A stretch of 64,000 bases of DNA from NCBI RefSeq assembly GCF_024498075.1, contig NZ_JANHOF010000009.1:159108-223107 (forward strand). The letters run 5' to 3'. A model generated the notes under the pieces. The model did no database searches. It was not told the origin of the DNA and worked only from the letters and a program-made list of their open reading frames with translations. This document shows positions 17,175 through 24,752 of the stretch, one piece after another (the first letter of the stretch is position 1; each line of letters starts with the position of its first letter). Position numbers and translations under genes: made by a program. This DNA comes from Paenibacillus mendelii. GTDB taxonomy: Bacteria > Bacillota > Bacilli > Paenibacillales > Paenibacillaceae.

Positions 17175-17838
17175 CTTTATCGATAGCTTTTCGGAGTATG
17201 GCGATTTGTATGTGCAATCCATACGGGAAACAGGCGCTATGGTTGGGATATCACTGGTGATCTCGACGATTATCGGCTTGCTTCTAGGGGTTGTTCTGGT
17301 CGTGACCCGGCGCAATAATCTGTATGAGAACCCGATCGTCTACCAGATTCTTAACGTGACGATCAATATTCTGCGTTCCCTGCCGTTCATCGTGCTCATG
17401 GTAGCGATTATTCCGCTTACGAAATTGATCGTCGGAGGAACCATCGGGGTTAAGGGTGCGATCGTTCCGCTGGTTGTATATACAGCGCCGTATATTGCGC
17501 GGTTGATGGAATCCGCCCTACTGGAAGTGGACAAGGGCGTGATTGAAGCCTACCAGGCGATGGGGGCTACGCGAAATCAGATCATCACCCGCGTGCTGCT
17601 CAGAGAGTCGCGGCCGGGCGTGGTGCTGGGCATCACGATTGCGACGATCGGGTTGATTGGCGCATCGGCTATGGCTGGCGTTGTTGGCGCGGGCGGTCTA
17701 GGAGACGTGGCGATCCGTTACGGCTATCAACGCTGGGAGCCGGCGGTTATGGTGACCTGCATCGTGTTCCTCGTGCTCATTGTTCAGGCGGTTCAATCGC
17801 TGGGGACCGTTCTCGCCAAACGACTGCGCAGACGTTAG
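17164..17838 (+). CDS. metI: Methionine ABC transporter permease
   Basis: A 224-residue permease of the MetI/MetP type with about five membrane segments. The EAA coupling loop is clear: ESALLEVDKGVIEAYQAMGATRNQII, followed by GASAMAGVVGAGGLGDVAIRYGYQR near the C-terminus, which is highly typical of this family. The ATG at 17164 lies inside the end of metN with GAGGTC nine nt upstream, so translation is coupled. Downstream is a remnant of a dehydrogenase gene and then a terminator. Confidence 0.95.
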   Translation: MLNNFIDSFSEYGDLYVQSIRETGAMVGISLVISTIIGLLLGVVLVVTRRNNLYENPIVYQILNVTINILRSLPFIVLMVAIIPLTKLIVGGTIGVKGAIVPLVVYTAPYIARLMESALLEVDKGVIEAYQAMGATRNQIITRVLLRESRPGVVLGITIATIGLIGASAMAGVVGAGGLGDVAIRYGYQRWEPAVMVTCIVFLVLIVQAVQSLGTVLAKRLRRR

Positions 17839-17845
17839 ACAGGCT

Positions 17846-18005
17846 TCCGGGGGCCGCTGGCAGCAGATCAAGGCTGGCATTCCGATAAGGGAGAACCTCC
17901 AGCCCAGAGGAAGTCGCCGGCAAGAATGCGTTTCTTCAGTCGGATGCGGCTGTCATCATCGCAGGGGAAACCGTCAAAATTTTCGGCGGCATCCTGTTTC
18001 GATGA
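17846..18005 (+). pseudogene. C-terminal remnant of a short-chain dehydrogenase, frameshifted
   Basis: Two frames joined at about 17888 read as the tail of a short-chain dehydrogenase/reductase. The first gives RWQQIKAGIPI. After skipping one A the reading continues GRTSSPEEVAG, then AFLQSDAAVIIAGET, then a final GG segment and stop. PEEVA, FL-SD and TGET-like patterns followed by GG are the hallmark of that C-terminus. No start, cofactor motif or catalytic YxxxK remains, so this is a decayed fragment of about 50 residues behind metI. Confidence 0.7.
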
Positions 18006-18045
18006 AGAATGTGGGTTTCCTGTTAAACTACACCTTTAATTACGG

Positions 18046-18074
18046 AAAACACAGGCAGAATGTCTGTGTTTTTT
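18046..18074 (+). terminator. Terminator after metI and the dehydrogenase remnant
   Basis: AAAACACAG (18046-18054) pairs with CTGTGTTTT (18064-18072), followed by more T. Confidence 0.8.
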
Positions 18075-18137
18075 GCATGGTTTGAGACAGACAAGCATAC
18101 GTATAAGATAAGGCCCAGCAGCTGGAAGAAGTAGGCC

Positions 18138-18166
18138 TTGCCCTAAAGGGAATGTCGCGCTATGCT
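18138..18166 (+). promoter_or_regulatory. Possible promoter of murI
   Basis: TTGCCC (18138-18143), 17-nt spacer, TATGCT (18161-18166). Confidence 0.4.
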
Positions 18167-18207
18167 GGGTATAGCTTAATACTATACACGTTAGGAATCG
18201 ATGACAG

Positions 18208-18996
18208 ATGACAATCGGTTTTTTTGATTCGGGGATTGGCGGGCTTACGGTTCTGGCGGAAGCACTTCGCCGGCTCCCTGCCGAAGATTACCTCTATATG
18301 GCGGATACGCTCCACGTCCCCTATGGGACCAAATCGAAGGAAGATGTGAAATCATTCATCCACGAGATTGTACGAACGATGATGCGCGAAGGAATCGACG
18401 CGCTGGTCGTGGCCTGTAATACGGCCACCAGTATTGCGGTAGCCGAATTAAGGGAGATGTACTCCCTTCCCATTGTCGGCATGGAGCCGGCGGTGAAACC
18501 GGCCGTTGAGATGAACCGGGCAACAGGGAAGAGAGTCCTGGTATTCGCAACAGCCTTAACCCTGCAGCAGCCCAAGTATTATGCACTGGTATCCCGCGTC
18601 GATGATGGGGGAATCGTGGATTCGCTGCCTCTGCCGGAGCTCGTGGAGTATTGTGAGAAATTGCAGTTTGACCGGCGTATCTTGGGTGAGTACTTCCGTT
18701 CCAAGCTTGCTGGCTATAATCTTGATAATTATGGGATTATTGTGCTGGGCTGTACGCATTACCCGTTCTACACCGATATCCTTCGTGAAATCCTGCCGCC
18801 GCATATCCAGATCGTTCATGGCAATGTCGGTACGGTGAAGCGATTGTCTGCCCTGCTTAGCCGTTACGGAATTGCAGCGGGTTCGGGGACCGGAAGCGTG
18901 AAGTTTATGTGTTCTAGTGGAGATCCTGCCTATATTGATAAAATGCACACCGCGCTTGCCCTTCTGCGAGAAAATAATGTTTCCGTAGGAGAGTAA
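18208..18996 (+). CDS. murI: Glutamate racemase
   Basis: A 262-residue cytoplasmic enzyme converting L- to D-glutamate for peptidoglycan. Both catalytic cysteines are present, in VVACNTATS (about residue 72) and VLGCTHYPF (about residue 181). The N-terminus GFFDSGIGGLTVL and the PYGTKS segment are typical. Length is normal. The ATG at 18208 has only a weak ribosome site; an overlapping upstream ATG is out of frame. It is a single-gene unit closed by a terminator at 19052. Whether another racemase exists elsewhere in the genome cannot be seen here. Confidence 0.95.
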   Translation: MTIGFFDSGIGGLTVLAEALRRLPAEDYLYMADTLHVPYGTKSKEDVKSFIHEIVRTMMREGIDALVVACNTATSIAVAELREMYSLPIVGMEPAVKPAVEMNRATGKRVLVFATALTLQQPKYYALVSRVDDGGIVDSLPLPELVEYCEKLQFDRRILGEYFRSKLAGYNLDNYGIIVLGCTHYPFYTDILREILPPHIQIVHGNVGTVKRLSALLSRYGIAAGSGTGSVKFMCSSGDPAYIDKMHTALALLRENNVSVGE

Positions 18997-19051
18997 AGAG
19001 CATAACCGGTACAGCCTGTGCCTAGGTATATAAGCAAGCTAAACCATACAT

Positions 19052-19084
19052 GCCGAAATCCTCTATAGGGGGCTTCGGCTTTTT
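19052..19084 (+). terminator. Terminator after murI
   Basis: GCCGAA (19052-19057) pairs with TTCGGC (19074-19079), followed by five T. The following stretch 19085-19461 holds only short frames on both strands with no recognisable product. Confidence 0.7.
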
Positions 19085-19461
19085 GTTGTGGGATCAATAA
19101 GGGGGCTGGGTCATGCTCTGCATAGGCGAGGTTTGCCTAGATTATTACAGACGAAAGCCAAACCCTGCATGCGTTACGTCTAATTCGTAAAAGCCACAGG
19201 AACAGGCAGGTGAAGGTCATCAACAATTTGGTGCGCAGAGCCCAGCAAGGCGATCCAAATTGAAGTCAAGCCGGGCAGCAAGAAGAGGCGATTAACGCTA
19301 ACCAACCCGGACGTAATCATAAGGGGGCCGTGGAATTTTGAGCTTCCAGCGGCTGTGTATTTCAAGCGGTAATCGGCTTGTTGCTGCAACTTTACCCCTT
19401 TTTCATTTTCTGCTATCGTATAAGGAAAGAGAATGGTGAATGAGGAAGGGAAGTCGCTGTA

Positions 19462-19890
19462 TTGAATCGGAAAGAGCTATTACTGTCCTACGCGGCCAAG
19501 TCGCTGCAGCATCGAAGAATATGGCTGGCCGAATGGAACCGGCAGAATGAGATGGATCTATCCTATGCGCAATCCGAAGTGCTTTCATGGATCGATCAGA
19601 AGGGCCCTCTGCAAGCGAAGGATCTGGTCAATCAATTCTCGGTGACATCGGGCGGCATTACGGCTATTTGCGATAAATTGATCGCAAGAGGGCTCATTCA
19701 TCGAATCCGGAACGATCAGCAGGACCGCAGAGCGATCCAGCTGGAGATAACGGAGCAAGGACGAGAGATGGTGAAGACCTCCCAGGACGTGTGGGATAAG
19801 GTCATGGAGAATGTATTTTCCGTGCTCACGAATGCGGAGATCGCCATGCTGGACCAGATCTATGCCAAGCTTATTGAATCCAGGTCGTAA
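19462..19890 (+). CDS. MarR-family transcriptional regulator
   Basis: A 142-residue winged-helix regulator. The recognition part is LQAKDLVNQFSVTSGGITAICDKLIARGLI and the wing is the typical DQQDRRAIQLEITEQG. Long helices at both ends form the dimer. The TTG start at 19462 follows AGGAAGGG. It is convergent with the copper lipoprotein gene and shares a two-way terminator with it. The ligand and target genes are unknown; no partner transporter or enzyme is adjacent. Confidence 0.9.
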   Translation: MNRKELLLSYAAKSLQHRRIWLAEWNRQNEMDLSYAQSEVLSWIDQKGPLQAKDLVNQFSVTSGGITAICDKLIARGLIHRIRNDQQDRRAIQLEITEQGREMVKTSQDVWDKVMENVFSVLTNAEIAMLDQIYAKLIESRS

Positions 19891-19908
19891 CCTAAACTTA
19901 TGCATGAA

Positions 19909-19944
19909 AAAAGGACTATCATCCTGTAGATGACTAGTCCTTTT
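19909..19944. terminator. Two-way terminator between marR-like and cupredoxin genes
   Basis: AAAAGGACTA (19909-19918) and TAGTCCTTTT (19935-19944) are perfectly complementary, with A and T runs on both sides. Confidence 0.85.
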
Positions 19945-20017
19945 CTTGTTCTTACGGGATGCCAGCAGGTTGTTATCTCTAGGTCGCATTGGAGCTGGCG
20001 ATGGCCGGGCTGCTTTA

Positions 20018-20446
20018 TTATTCGACGATCAGGTTGCCCTTCATGTCGTTATGGCCTTGTCCACACTGAATGGAGCAATGAAATTCGAATGTTCCGGCGT
20101 CATTCACGGTGAATTCTTTCGTTTCATCGTTCTTCAGCTCGATACCCAAATCCTCGATCGCTACACCATGATTGCCTTCATCGCTTTTCAGCGTGAGCTT
20201 GATGGTATCCCCTTTGTTTACTTTAATTTCGGTTTGATCAAATTTCCAGTTGCTTGCGTTAAGTGTAATTTCTTTCGTTTCGCCGCCCGCTGCACCATTC
20301 GAATTCGAGTCAGCAGAGTTGGATGGTGTCGACGAATTACCGCCATTCGAATTTGTATCTGCATTGTTATTGCCGCACGCACTGACCGCTAAAGCCAAGA
20401 CAACGAGCATGAGAGCGGCGAACAAACTGAATTTTTTAGATTTCAT
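20018..20446 (-). CDS. CuA-type cupredoxin lipoprotein
   Basis: A 142-residue lipoprotein. The signal peptide ends in the lipobox AVSAC; a flexible Asn/Ser/Gly-rich linker covers residues 25-57. The rest is a cupredoxin domain. The CuA ligands of cytochrome oxidase subunit II are all visible: His in GNHGVAI and the C-terminal CSIQCGQGHNDM, supplying two Cys, His and Met. It should therefore bind a binuclear copper on the outer face of the membrane. It is not linked to oxidase genes, so electron transfer or copper delivery is inferred. The ATG is preceded by a GGGAGG-type site. Confidence 0.88.
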   Translation of the reverse strand: MKSKKFSLFAALMLVVLALAVSACGNNNADTNSNGGNSSTPSNSADSNSNGAAGGETKEITLNASNWKFDQTEIKVNKGDTIKLTLKSDEGNHGVAIEDLGIELKNDETKEFTVNDAGTFEFHCSIQCGQGHNDMKGNLIVE

Positions 20447-20846
20447 GATATAAATTCCTCCCCAGCTGATTTAATTAACTCATTAAGATACTTAGAGATA
20501 AGATAACAACCTGTCCGAAGAACAATGATACTCCCCTGTGCGATAAGAGTCAAATCCAAACCTTATATAAATTACCCTCATATTCCGGTTCTTAATCAGA
20601 TTGAATTTAGGGGAAAAATAGTCTTATTCATAAGATATTAGTAAGGTGACTTGTCAGTTTGCAGATGGGCTCTGCCCAACGGCGACAGAGAATTGCGGCT
20701 AAGACCGGGTAAAGGTAATGCTTCATATAAAGGCTGCGAGGGGGGCTTGTCCAACAGGGTTTACGTCTCCGTCATGTTGTTTTACGCTTATTTAGCGAAC
20801 AGTCCACAAAACATGTGGGATTAAAGTGATTAAACTTGGTTTTATG

Positions 20847-20874
20847 TTGACTCAATGGCATATAGGCGTATAAT
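20847..20874 (+). promoter_or_regulatory. Strong sigma-A promoter of the ethanolamine operon
   Basis: TTGACT (20847-20852), 16-nt spacer, TATAAT (20869-20874). It is 142 nt ahead of the DeoR start. The 20447-20846 interval upstream holds no gene; the stretch 20641-20760 is GC-richer than its surroundings and may be structured, but no known riboswitch could be matched. Confidence 0.75.
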
Positions 20875-21016
20875 ACAAAGAAACACCACATTATTCTGAC
20901 AATATGAACAATCACCCTGCAATTCGAGTTCATTCATGCGCATTTACCTATAGATGTCTATGCGATTCTTACATCGTACGATCTGCAACAAAGTCATCCT
21001 AAGGAGAGAGATTCGA

Positions 21017-21796
21017 GTGTCACTATCTTTTGAGAAGCGAAAGAAAAAAATTATGGAGTATTTAAACAAAGAAGGGAGAGTAGAGGTACTCGTTCTGGCG
21101 GATGAATTCAGCGTCTCCACCGAGACGATTCGCAGAGACCTGGAGCGGCTGGATAGTGAAGGGAAATTGAAGAAGGTTTATGGAGGCGCGGTGAAGGTGC
21201 GGGCCGACTCCCTGGAGCTCCCCTTTGATGAGAAGACGCGGCTCCATGCCAAGGAGAAGGCGGCCATAGGGAAATATGCCGCTTCTATGGTGAAGAACGG
21301 GGATACCATCATGCTCGGGAACGGGACGACGACGATGGAGATCATCCGGAATCTGAGGGATCACAAGGATGTTACGATCGTCACGCATTCGACGCCGACG
21401 ATGCTGCTCGCCATTGAGATCTTTAGCGGAAAAATCATCTTCGTGGGCGGGGAAGTCAATCCCCGTCAGAAATCGACCGAAGGTCCTCTCGCCGAGCTGA
21501 TGTTGAATCAATTAAGGGTGAATAAGACATTCCTGTCACCGGGGGGCATATCGCTCTTAGACGGACTGACCGACTACGAGCTGTCGGAAGCCAACATCTC
21601 CCGCAAAATGATGGAACGCGCAGACGAGATCGTCATTATAGCGGATTCCTCTAAATTCGGCCGGACAACCTTTGCCAATGTATGCTCGCTTGACGATGTG
21701 TATACGGTTATTACAGATCGTCAATGCACGGAGGAATGGCAGCAATACTTGGCGGACCGGGACATCACCGTATGGATTGCGAATGAAGAGGACTAG
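21017..21796 (+). CDS. DeoR-family regulator of the ethanolamine operon
   Basis: A 259-residue repressor-type regulator. The N-terminal winged helix has VEVLVLADEFSVSTETIRRDLERL and KVYGGAV. The sensor domain has the phospho-sugar-isomerase-like motifs NGTTTMEII, VTHSTP and IIADSSKFGR. The GTG at 21017 follows AAGGAG (21001-21006); an upstream ATG lacks a ribosome site. It is the first gene of the operon, 55 nt before eutL. Other Firmicutes use EutV/EutW and enterobacteria EutR; a DeoR protein here suggests a different inducer, possibly a phosphorylated metabolite. Confidence 0.88.
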   Translation: MSLSFEKRKKKIMEYLNKEGRVEVLVLADEFSVSTETIRRDLERLDSEGKLKKVYGGAVKVRADSLELPFDEKTRLHAKEKAAIGKYAASMVKNGDTIMLGNGTTTMEIIRNLRDHKDVTIVTHSTPTMLLAIEIFSGKIIFVGGEVNPRQKSTEGPLAELMLNQLRVNKTFLSPGGISLLDGLTDYELSEANISRKMMERADEIVIIADSSKFGRTTFANVCSLDDVYTVITDRQCTEEWQQYLADRDITVWIANEED

Positions 21797-21851
21797 AAGT
21801 GTCGTAGATTAACATATCTTATAGTAGGCAAGATAGTAGAGGCGGTTGGTT

Positions 21852-22505
21852 ATGATGGATCGTGAAGTGCGCGCCCGGCCATTGGCCGTTCAAATCATTC
21901 CTCGGATAGATGAGCAGCTTGCGGCTGAGCTGAACGTTTCCGAATCTGTCCGCAGCTTAGGAATTCTGACATCAACCATCGATGATGTCGGATACACGGC
22001 TTTGGATGAAGCCACCAAGATGGCCGATGTTCGTGTCGTATATGCCAAGTCGTTCTATGCCGGGTCTGCACATGCATCAGGCCCGCTCTCCGGCGAGTTC
22101 ATCGGCATCCTCGGCGGACCGGATCCGGATGCCGTGCGAAGCGGGCTTCAAGCGGCCATTAACGTAATGGAGAACACGGCCTGTTTCTATGCCTTGAACG
22201 AAGAGGGCAGTCATGCCTACTATGCCCATGTGATCTCCCGTACCGGCACATACCTCTCGGAGATGGCCGGGATTGAAGCGGGGGAGCCGCTGGCTTATCT
22301 CATTGCGCCGCCGGCAGAGGCGATCGTCGGCTTGGATCTGGCCATGAAGGCCGCGAATGTCAGGCTATGCCGCTTCTACGGGCCGCCGACAGAAACCAAT
22401 TTCGCCGGCGGGCTGCTGACTGGCAGCCAGGCCGATTGTCTCGCAGCCGCGGAAGCGTTCTCACAAGGCGTCCGAGGCGTGGCGGCCCGGCCTCGGGAAC
22501 TGTAA
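21852..22505 (+). CDS. eutL: Ethanolamine microcompartment shell protein EutL (BMC-T)
   Basis: A 217-residue tandem-BMC shell protein that forms pseudohexameric trimers with a gated central pore. Typical segments are RSLGILTSTIDDVGYTALDEATK, VVYAKSFYAGS and GLDLAMKAANVRLCRFYGPPTETNF. Start: an ATG pair at 21852/21855 follows GAGGCGG; an in-frame TTG precedes them. First shell gene of the operon, 16 nt ahead of the next BMC gene. Confidence 0.95.
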   Translation: MMDREVRARPLAVQIIPRIDEQLAAELNVSESVRSLGILTSTIDDVGYTALDEATKMADVRVVYAKSFYAGSAHASGPLSGEFIGILGGPDPDAVRSGLQAAINVMENTACFYALNEEGSHAYYAHVISRTGTYLSEMAGIEAGEPLAYLIAPPAEAIVGLDLAMKAANVRLCRFYGPPTETNFAGGLLTGSQADCLAAAEAFSQGVRGVAARPREL

Positions 22506-22521
22506 CGGAGGGTGATAAACC

Positions 22522-22866
22522 ATGAAGGGTGAAGCCCTTGGGATGATTGAAACATACGGCCTTGCCGCACTGATCGCCGCGGCTGACGGCGCTGCCAAGA
22601 CGGCCGATGTACAGATTTACACGTATGAGAAGGCGGATGCGGGAATCCTGACGGTCTATATCATCGGTGATGTCTCCTCGGTCAACGAAGCTGTGGAGGC
22701 AGGGGCATCCATCGCCAGGTCCATGGGGAGGCTGCTTCATCGCAGCGTTATACCACGGCCGGATACCGACGTGCTTCCGCTCGTCAAGTTCAGGCAGCGG
22801 CCAGCTGCTGAGCCGCTCAAGAAGCCGCGTCGTACATCCGCCGCTTCTCCGCAAGGAAAGGAGTGA
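22522..22866 (+). CDS. BMC-H shell protein with basic C-terminal tail
   Basis: A 114-residue hexameric shell protein. The core resembles EutM (ALGMIETYGLAALIAAADGAAKTADV, SVIPRPDTDV). After the core there is a Pro/Arg/Lys-rich tail of about 25 residues (QRPAAEPLKKPRRTS) that ordinary EutM lacks. The tail may bind RNA, enzymes or another shell protein, as tails of EutK-like proteins do. ATG follows CGGAGGGTG. The last codons overlap the GTG start of eutE. It is the first of two EutM-like genes in the operon. Confidence 0.92.
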   Translation: MKGEALGMIETYGLAALIAAADGAAKTADVQIYTYEKADAGILTVYIIGDVSSVNEAVEAGASIARSMGRLLHRSVIPRPDTDVLPLVKFRQRPAAEPLKKPRRTSAASPQGKE

Positions 22867-24347
22867 TCACGCTGCAAGCACTGGATAAAGATTTGTCATC
22901 CGTTCAAGAAGCGCGAAACCTGCTGCGAAGGGCCAGAGAAGCCCAGCAGGTGCTGGAGACCTTCTCTCAGAGCCGTATCGACGATATCGTCCGGGCCATG
23001 GCTGAAGCAGCTGAGCGGGATGCGGAGCGGCTGGGCCGCATGGCCGTGGAAGAGACAGGCTTCGGGAATCCTGCGGACAAGACGACGAAGAATCGTTTTG
23101 CAAGCCGGCAGGTATATGAATCGATTAAAGACATGAAGACAGTGGGCATTGTAAGGAAAGACGAGACGAACCGGGTTTGGGAAATTGCGCAGCCTTTCGG
23201 CGTCATCTGCGGAATCGTACCCTCGACCAATCCGACCTCAACCGCCATATTCAAATCGCTTATTGCCATCAAATCACGGAATGCGATCGTATTCAGCCCG
23301 CATCCGTCCGCATTGGGCTGCACGAGGGCGGCCGTGGAGACAATTCGCAAGGCCGTCGAGCAGGCGGGTGGTCCTAAGGATGCCGTACTCTGCCTGACGG
23401 AGCCCAGCTTGGAGGCTACGCAGGAGCTGATGAAATCCAAGCTGTCTGACTTGATTCTTGCAACCGGCGGCACGGCTATGGTGAGGGCAGCCTACAGCTC
23501 GGGCAAACCAGCTTATGGCGTCGGACCTGGCAATGTCCCGGTCTACATACACCCGAGTGCAGACCTTCCTAAGGCCGTACGCCGAATTATCGACAGCAAG
23601 ACGTTTGATTACGGGACCATATGCGCCTCGGAGCAAGCGATCGTGGCGGATGCCTCGATCAAATCGCAGCTGCTCGATCAGCTGCGGCAGGCGGGCGCCT
23701 ACGTGCTCAACCCGGAACAGAAGGCCAAGGTGGGCAGTGTCATTCTGACGGGCGGCCGGTTGAATGCGAATATCGTCGGCCGATCGCCGCGAACGATTGC
23801 CCAGATGGCCGGCATTAGCATCCCTGAGAATACGAGGCTGCTCATCGCGGAAGAGACGGAGATCGGCAAGGATGTCCCTTTTTCCGTCGAGAAGCTGTGT
23901 CCCGTTCTAACCCTGTACACCTGCGAGAACTGGCGGGATGGGTGTCAGATCAGCAAGCGGATTCTGGAGAACGGCGGATTGGGACATACGCTGGGGATTC
24001 ATTGCGAGGATATGGATGTCATCGAGGCATTCGGATTGGAGAAGCCTGCGTCCCGAATCGTCGTCAATGCGGGAACGACCTTTGGCGCCATAGGGGCCGT
24101 CACAGGCATTCAACCTTCGCTTACGCTGGGCTGCGGATCCTATGGACATAACATTACATCAGATAATGTAGGACCCCAGCATCTCATTAATATAAAGCGG
24201 GTCGCGTTTGGACTCCGGGAAATGCCGCTGGAGCAGCCTTCCCAGGCGCTTCTGGATCAAGTTGAGCAGGCCCTGCCTGCCGGCATTACCCGGGAAGAAG
24301 TCATGCACATCATTCAGAAGGTACTGAAGGAGATGCAGGTATCCTGA
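22863..24347 (+). CDS. eutE: CoA-acylating acetaldehyde dehydrogenase
   Basis: A 494-residue enzyme converting acetaldehyde, NAD and CoA to acetyl-CoA inside the microcompartment. The catalytic Cys lies in FDYGTICASEQ; VPSTNPTST and GVGPGNVPVYI are family hallmarks. The final 20 residues (ITREEVMHIIQKVLKEM) form an amphipathic helix after a linker, which looks like an encapsulation peptide placed at the C-terminus, while the N-terminal targeting helix of enterobacterial EutE is not evident. The GTG start overlaps the previous stop (GTGA). Confidence 0.95.
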   Translation: MITLQALDKDLSSVQEARNLLRRAREAQQVLETFSQSRIDDIVRAMAEAAERDAERLGRMAVEETGFGNPADKTTKNRFASRQVYESIKDMKTVGIVRKDETNRVWEIAQPFGVICGIVPSTNPTSTAIFKSLIAIKSRNAIVFSPHPSALGCTRAAVETIRKAVEQAGGPKDAVLCLTEPSLEATQELMKSKLSDLILATGGTAMVRAAYSSGKPAYGVGPGNVPVYIHPSADLPKAVRRIIDSKTFDYGTICASEQAIVADASIKSQLLDQLRQAGAYVLNPEQKAKVGSVILTGGRLNANIVGRSPRTIAQMAGISIPENTRLLIAEETEIGKDVPFSVEKLCPVLTLYTCENWRDGCQISKRILENGGLGHTLGIHCEDMDVIEAFGLEKPASRIVVNAGTTFGAIGAVTGIQPSLTLGCGSYGHNITSDNVGPQHLINIKRVAFGLREMPLEQPSQALLDQVEQALPAGITREEVMHIIQKVLKEMQVS

Positions 24348-24352
24348 GCTGA

Positions 24353-24369
24353 GCTGTGCTTCGCACAGC
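24353..24369 (+). other. Perfect hairpin between eutE and eutM
   Basis: GCTGTGC TTC GCACAGC with no T run. Together with the 114-nt gap and the strong TAGGAGG site of eutM, it may stabilise the message and raise output of the major shell protein. Confidence 0.45.
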
Positions 24370-24461
24370 CCATTTCTTGCTATACGCAGCACATGCCAGT
24401 CGGCGAAGCTTTTCTAAGTGAAGCGAAAGGCTGCAAAACTATTATATAGGAGGAATTTCAA

Positions 24462-24746
24462 ATGGCAGAACACACAGCGCTAGGTATGGTAGAAACGAAA
24501 GGTCTGGTTGGTGCAATCGAGGCGGCCGACGCAATGGTGAAGGCGGCCAACGTGAAGCTGATCGGCAAGGAGCATGTAGGCGGTGGAATCGTAACCGTCA
24601 TGGTACGTGGTGATGTAGGTGCCGTCAAGGCGGCAACGGATGCCGGAGCCGCGGCGGCCGAGAAGGTGGGCGAGCTGTTGTCTGTCCATGTTATTCCAAG
24701 ACCTCATTCCGATATCGAAGGCATTCTGCCGCGCGTTCAGGCGTAA
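24462..24746 (+). CDS. eutM: Major shell protein EutM (BMC-H)
   Basis: A 94-residue canonical BMC hexamer subunit: [51 protein letters not shown] and [11 protein letters not shown]. It should tile the shell facets. TAGGAGGAATTTCAA before the ATG is one of the best ribosome sites in the operon, as expected for the most abundant shell protein. Unlike the first BMC-H gene it has no tail. Confidence 0.97.
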   Translation: MAEHTALGMVETKGLVGAIEAADAMVKAANVKLIGKEHVGGGIVTVMVRGDVGAVKAATDAGAAAAEKVGELLSVHVIPRPHSDIEGILPRVQA

Positions 24747-24752
24747 TCCGGC

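Noticed and set aside
19180..19389. 69-codon minus-strand frame with a TTG start after AAGGGG
   Set aside because: The opposite strand shows an equally protein-like fragment, and neither matches a family, so no gene is called.
20641..20760. Possible cobalamin riboswitch ahead of the eut operon
   Set aside because: The B12 box and the flanking conserved blocks could not be found; only loose resemblance to GC-rich hairpins.
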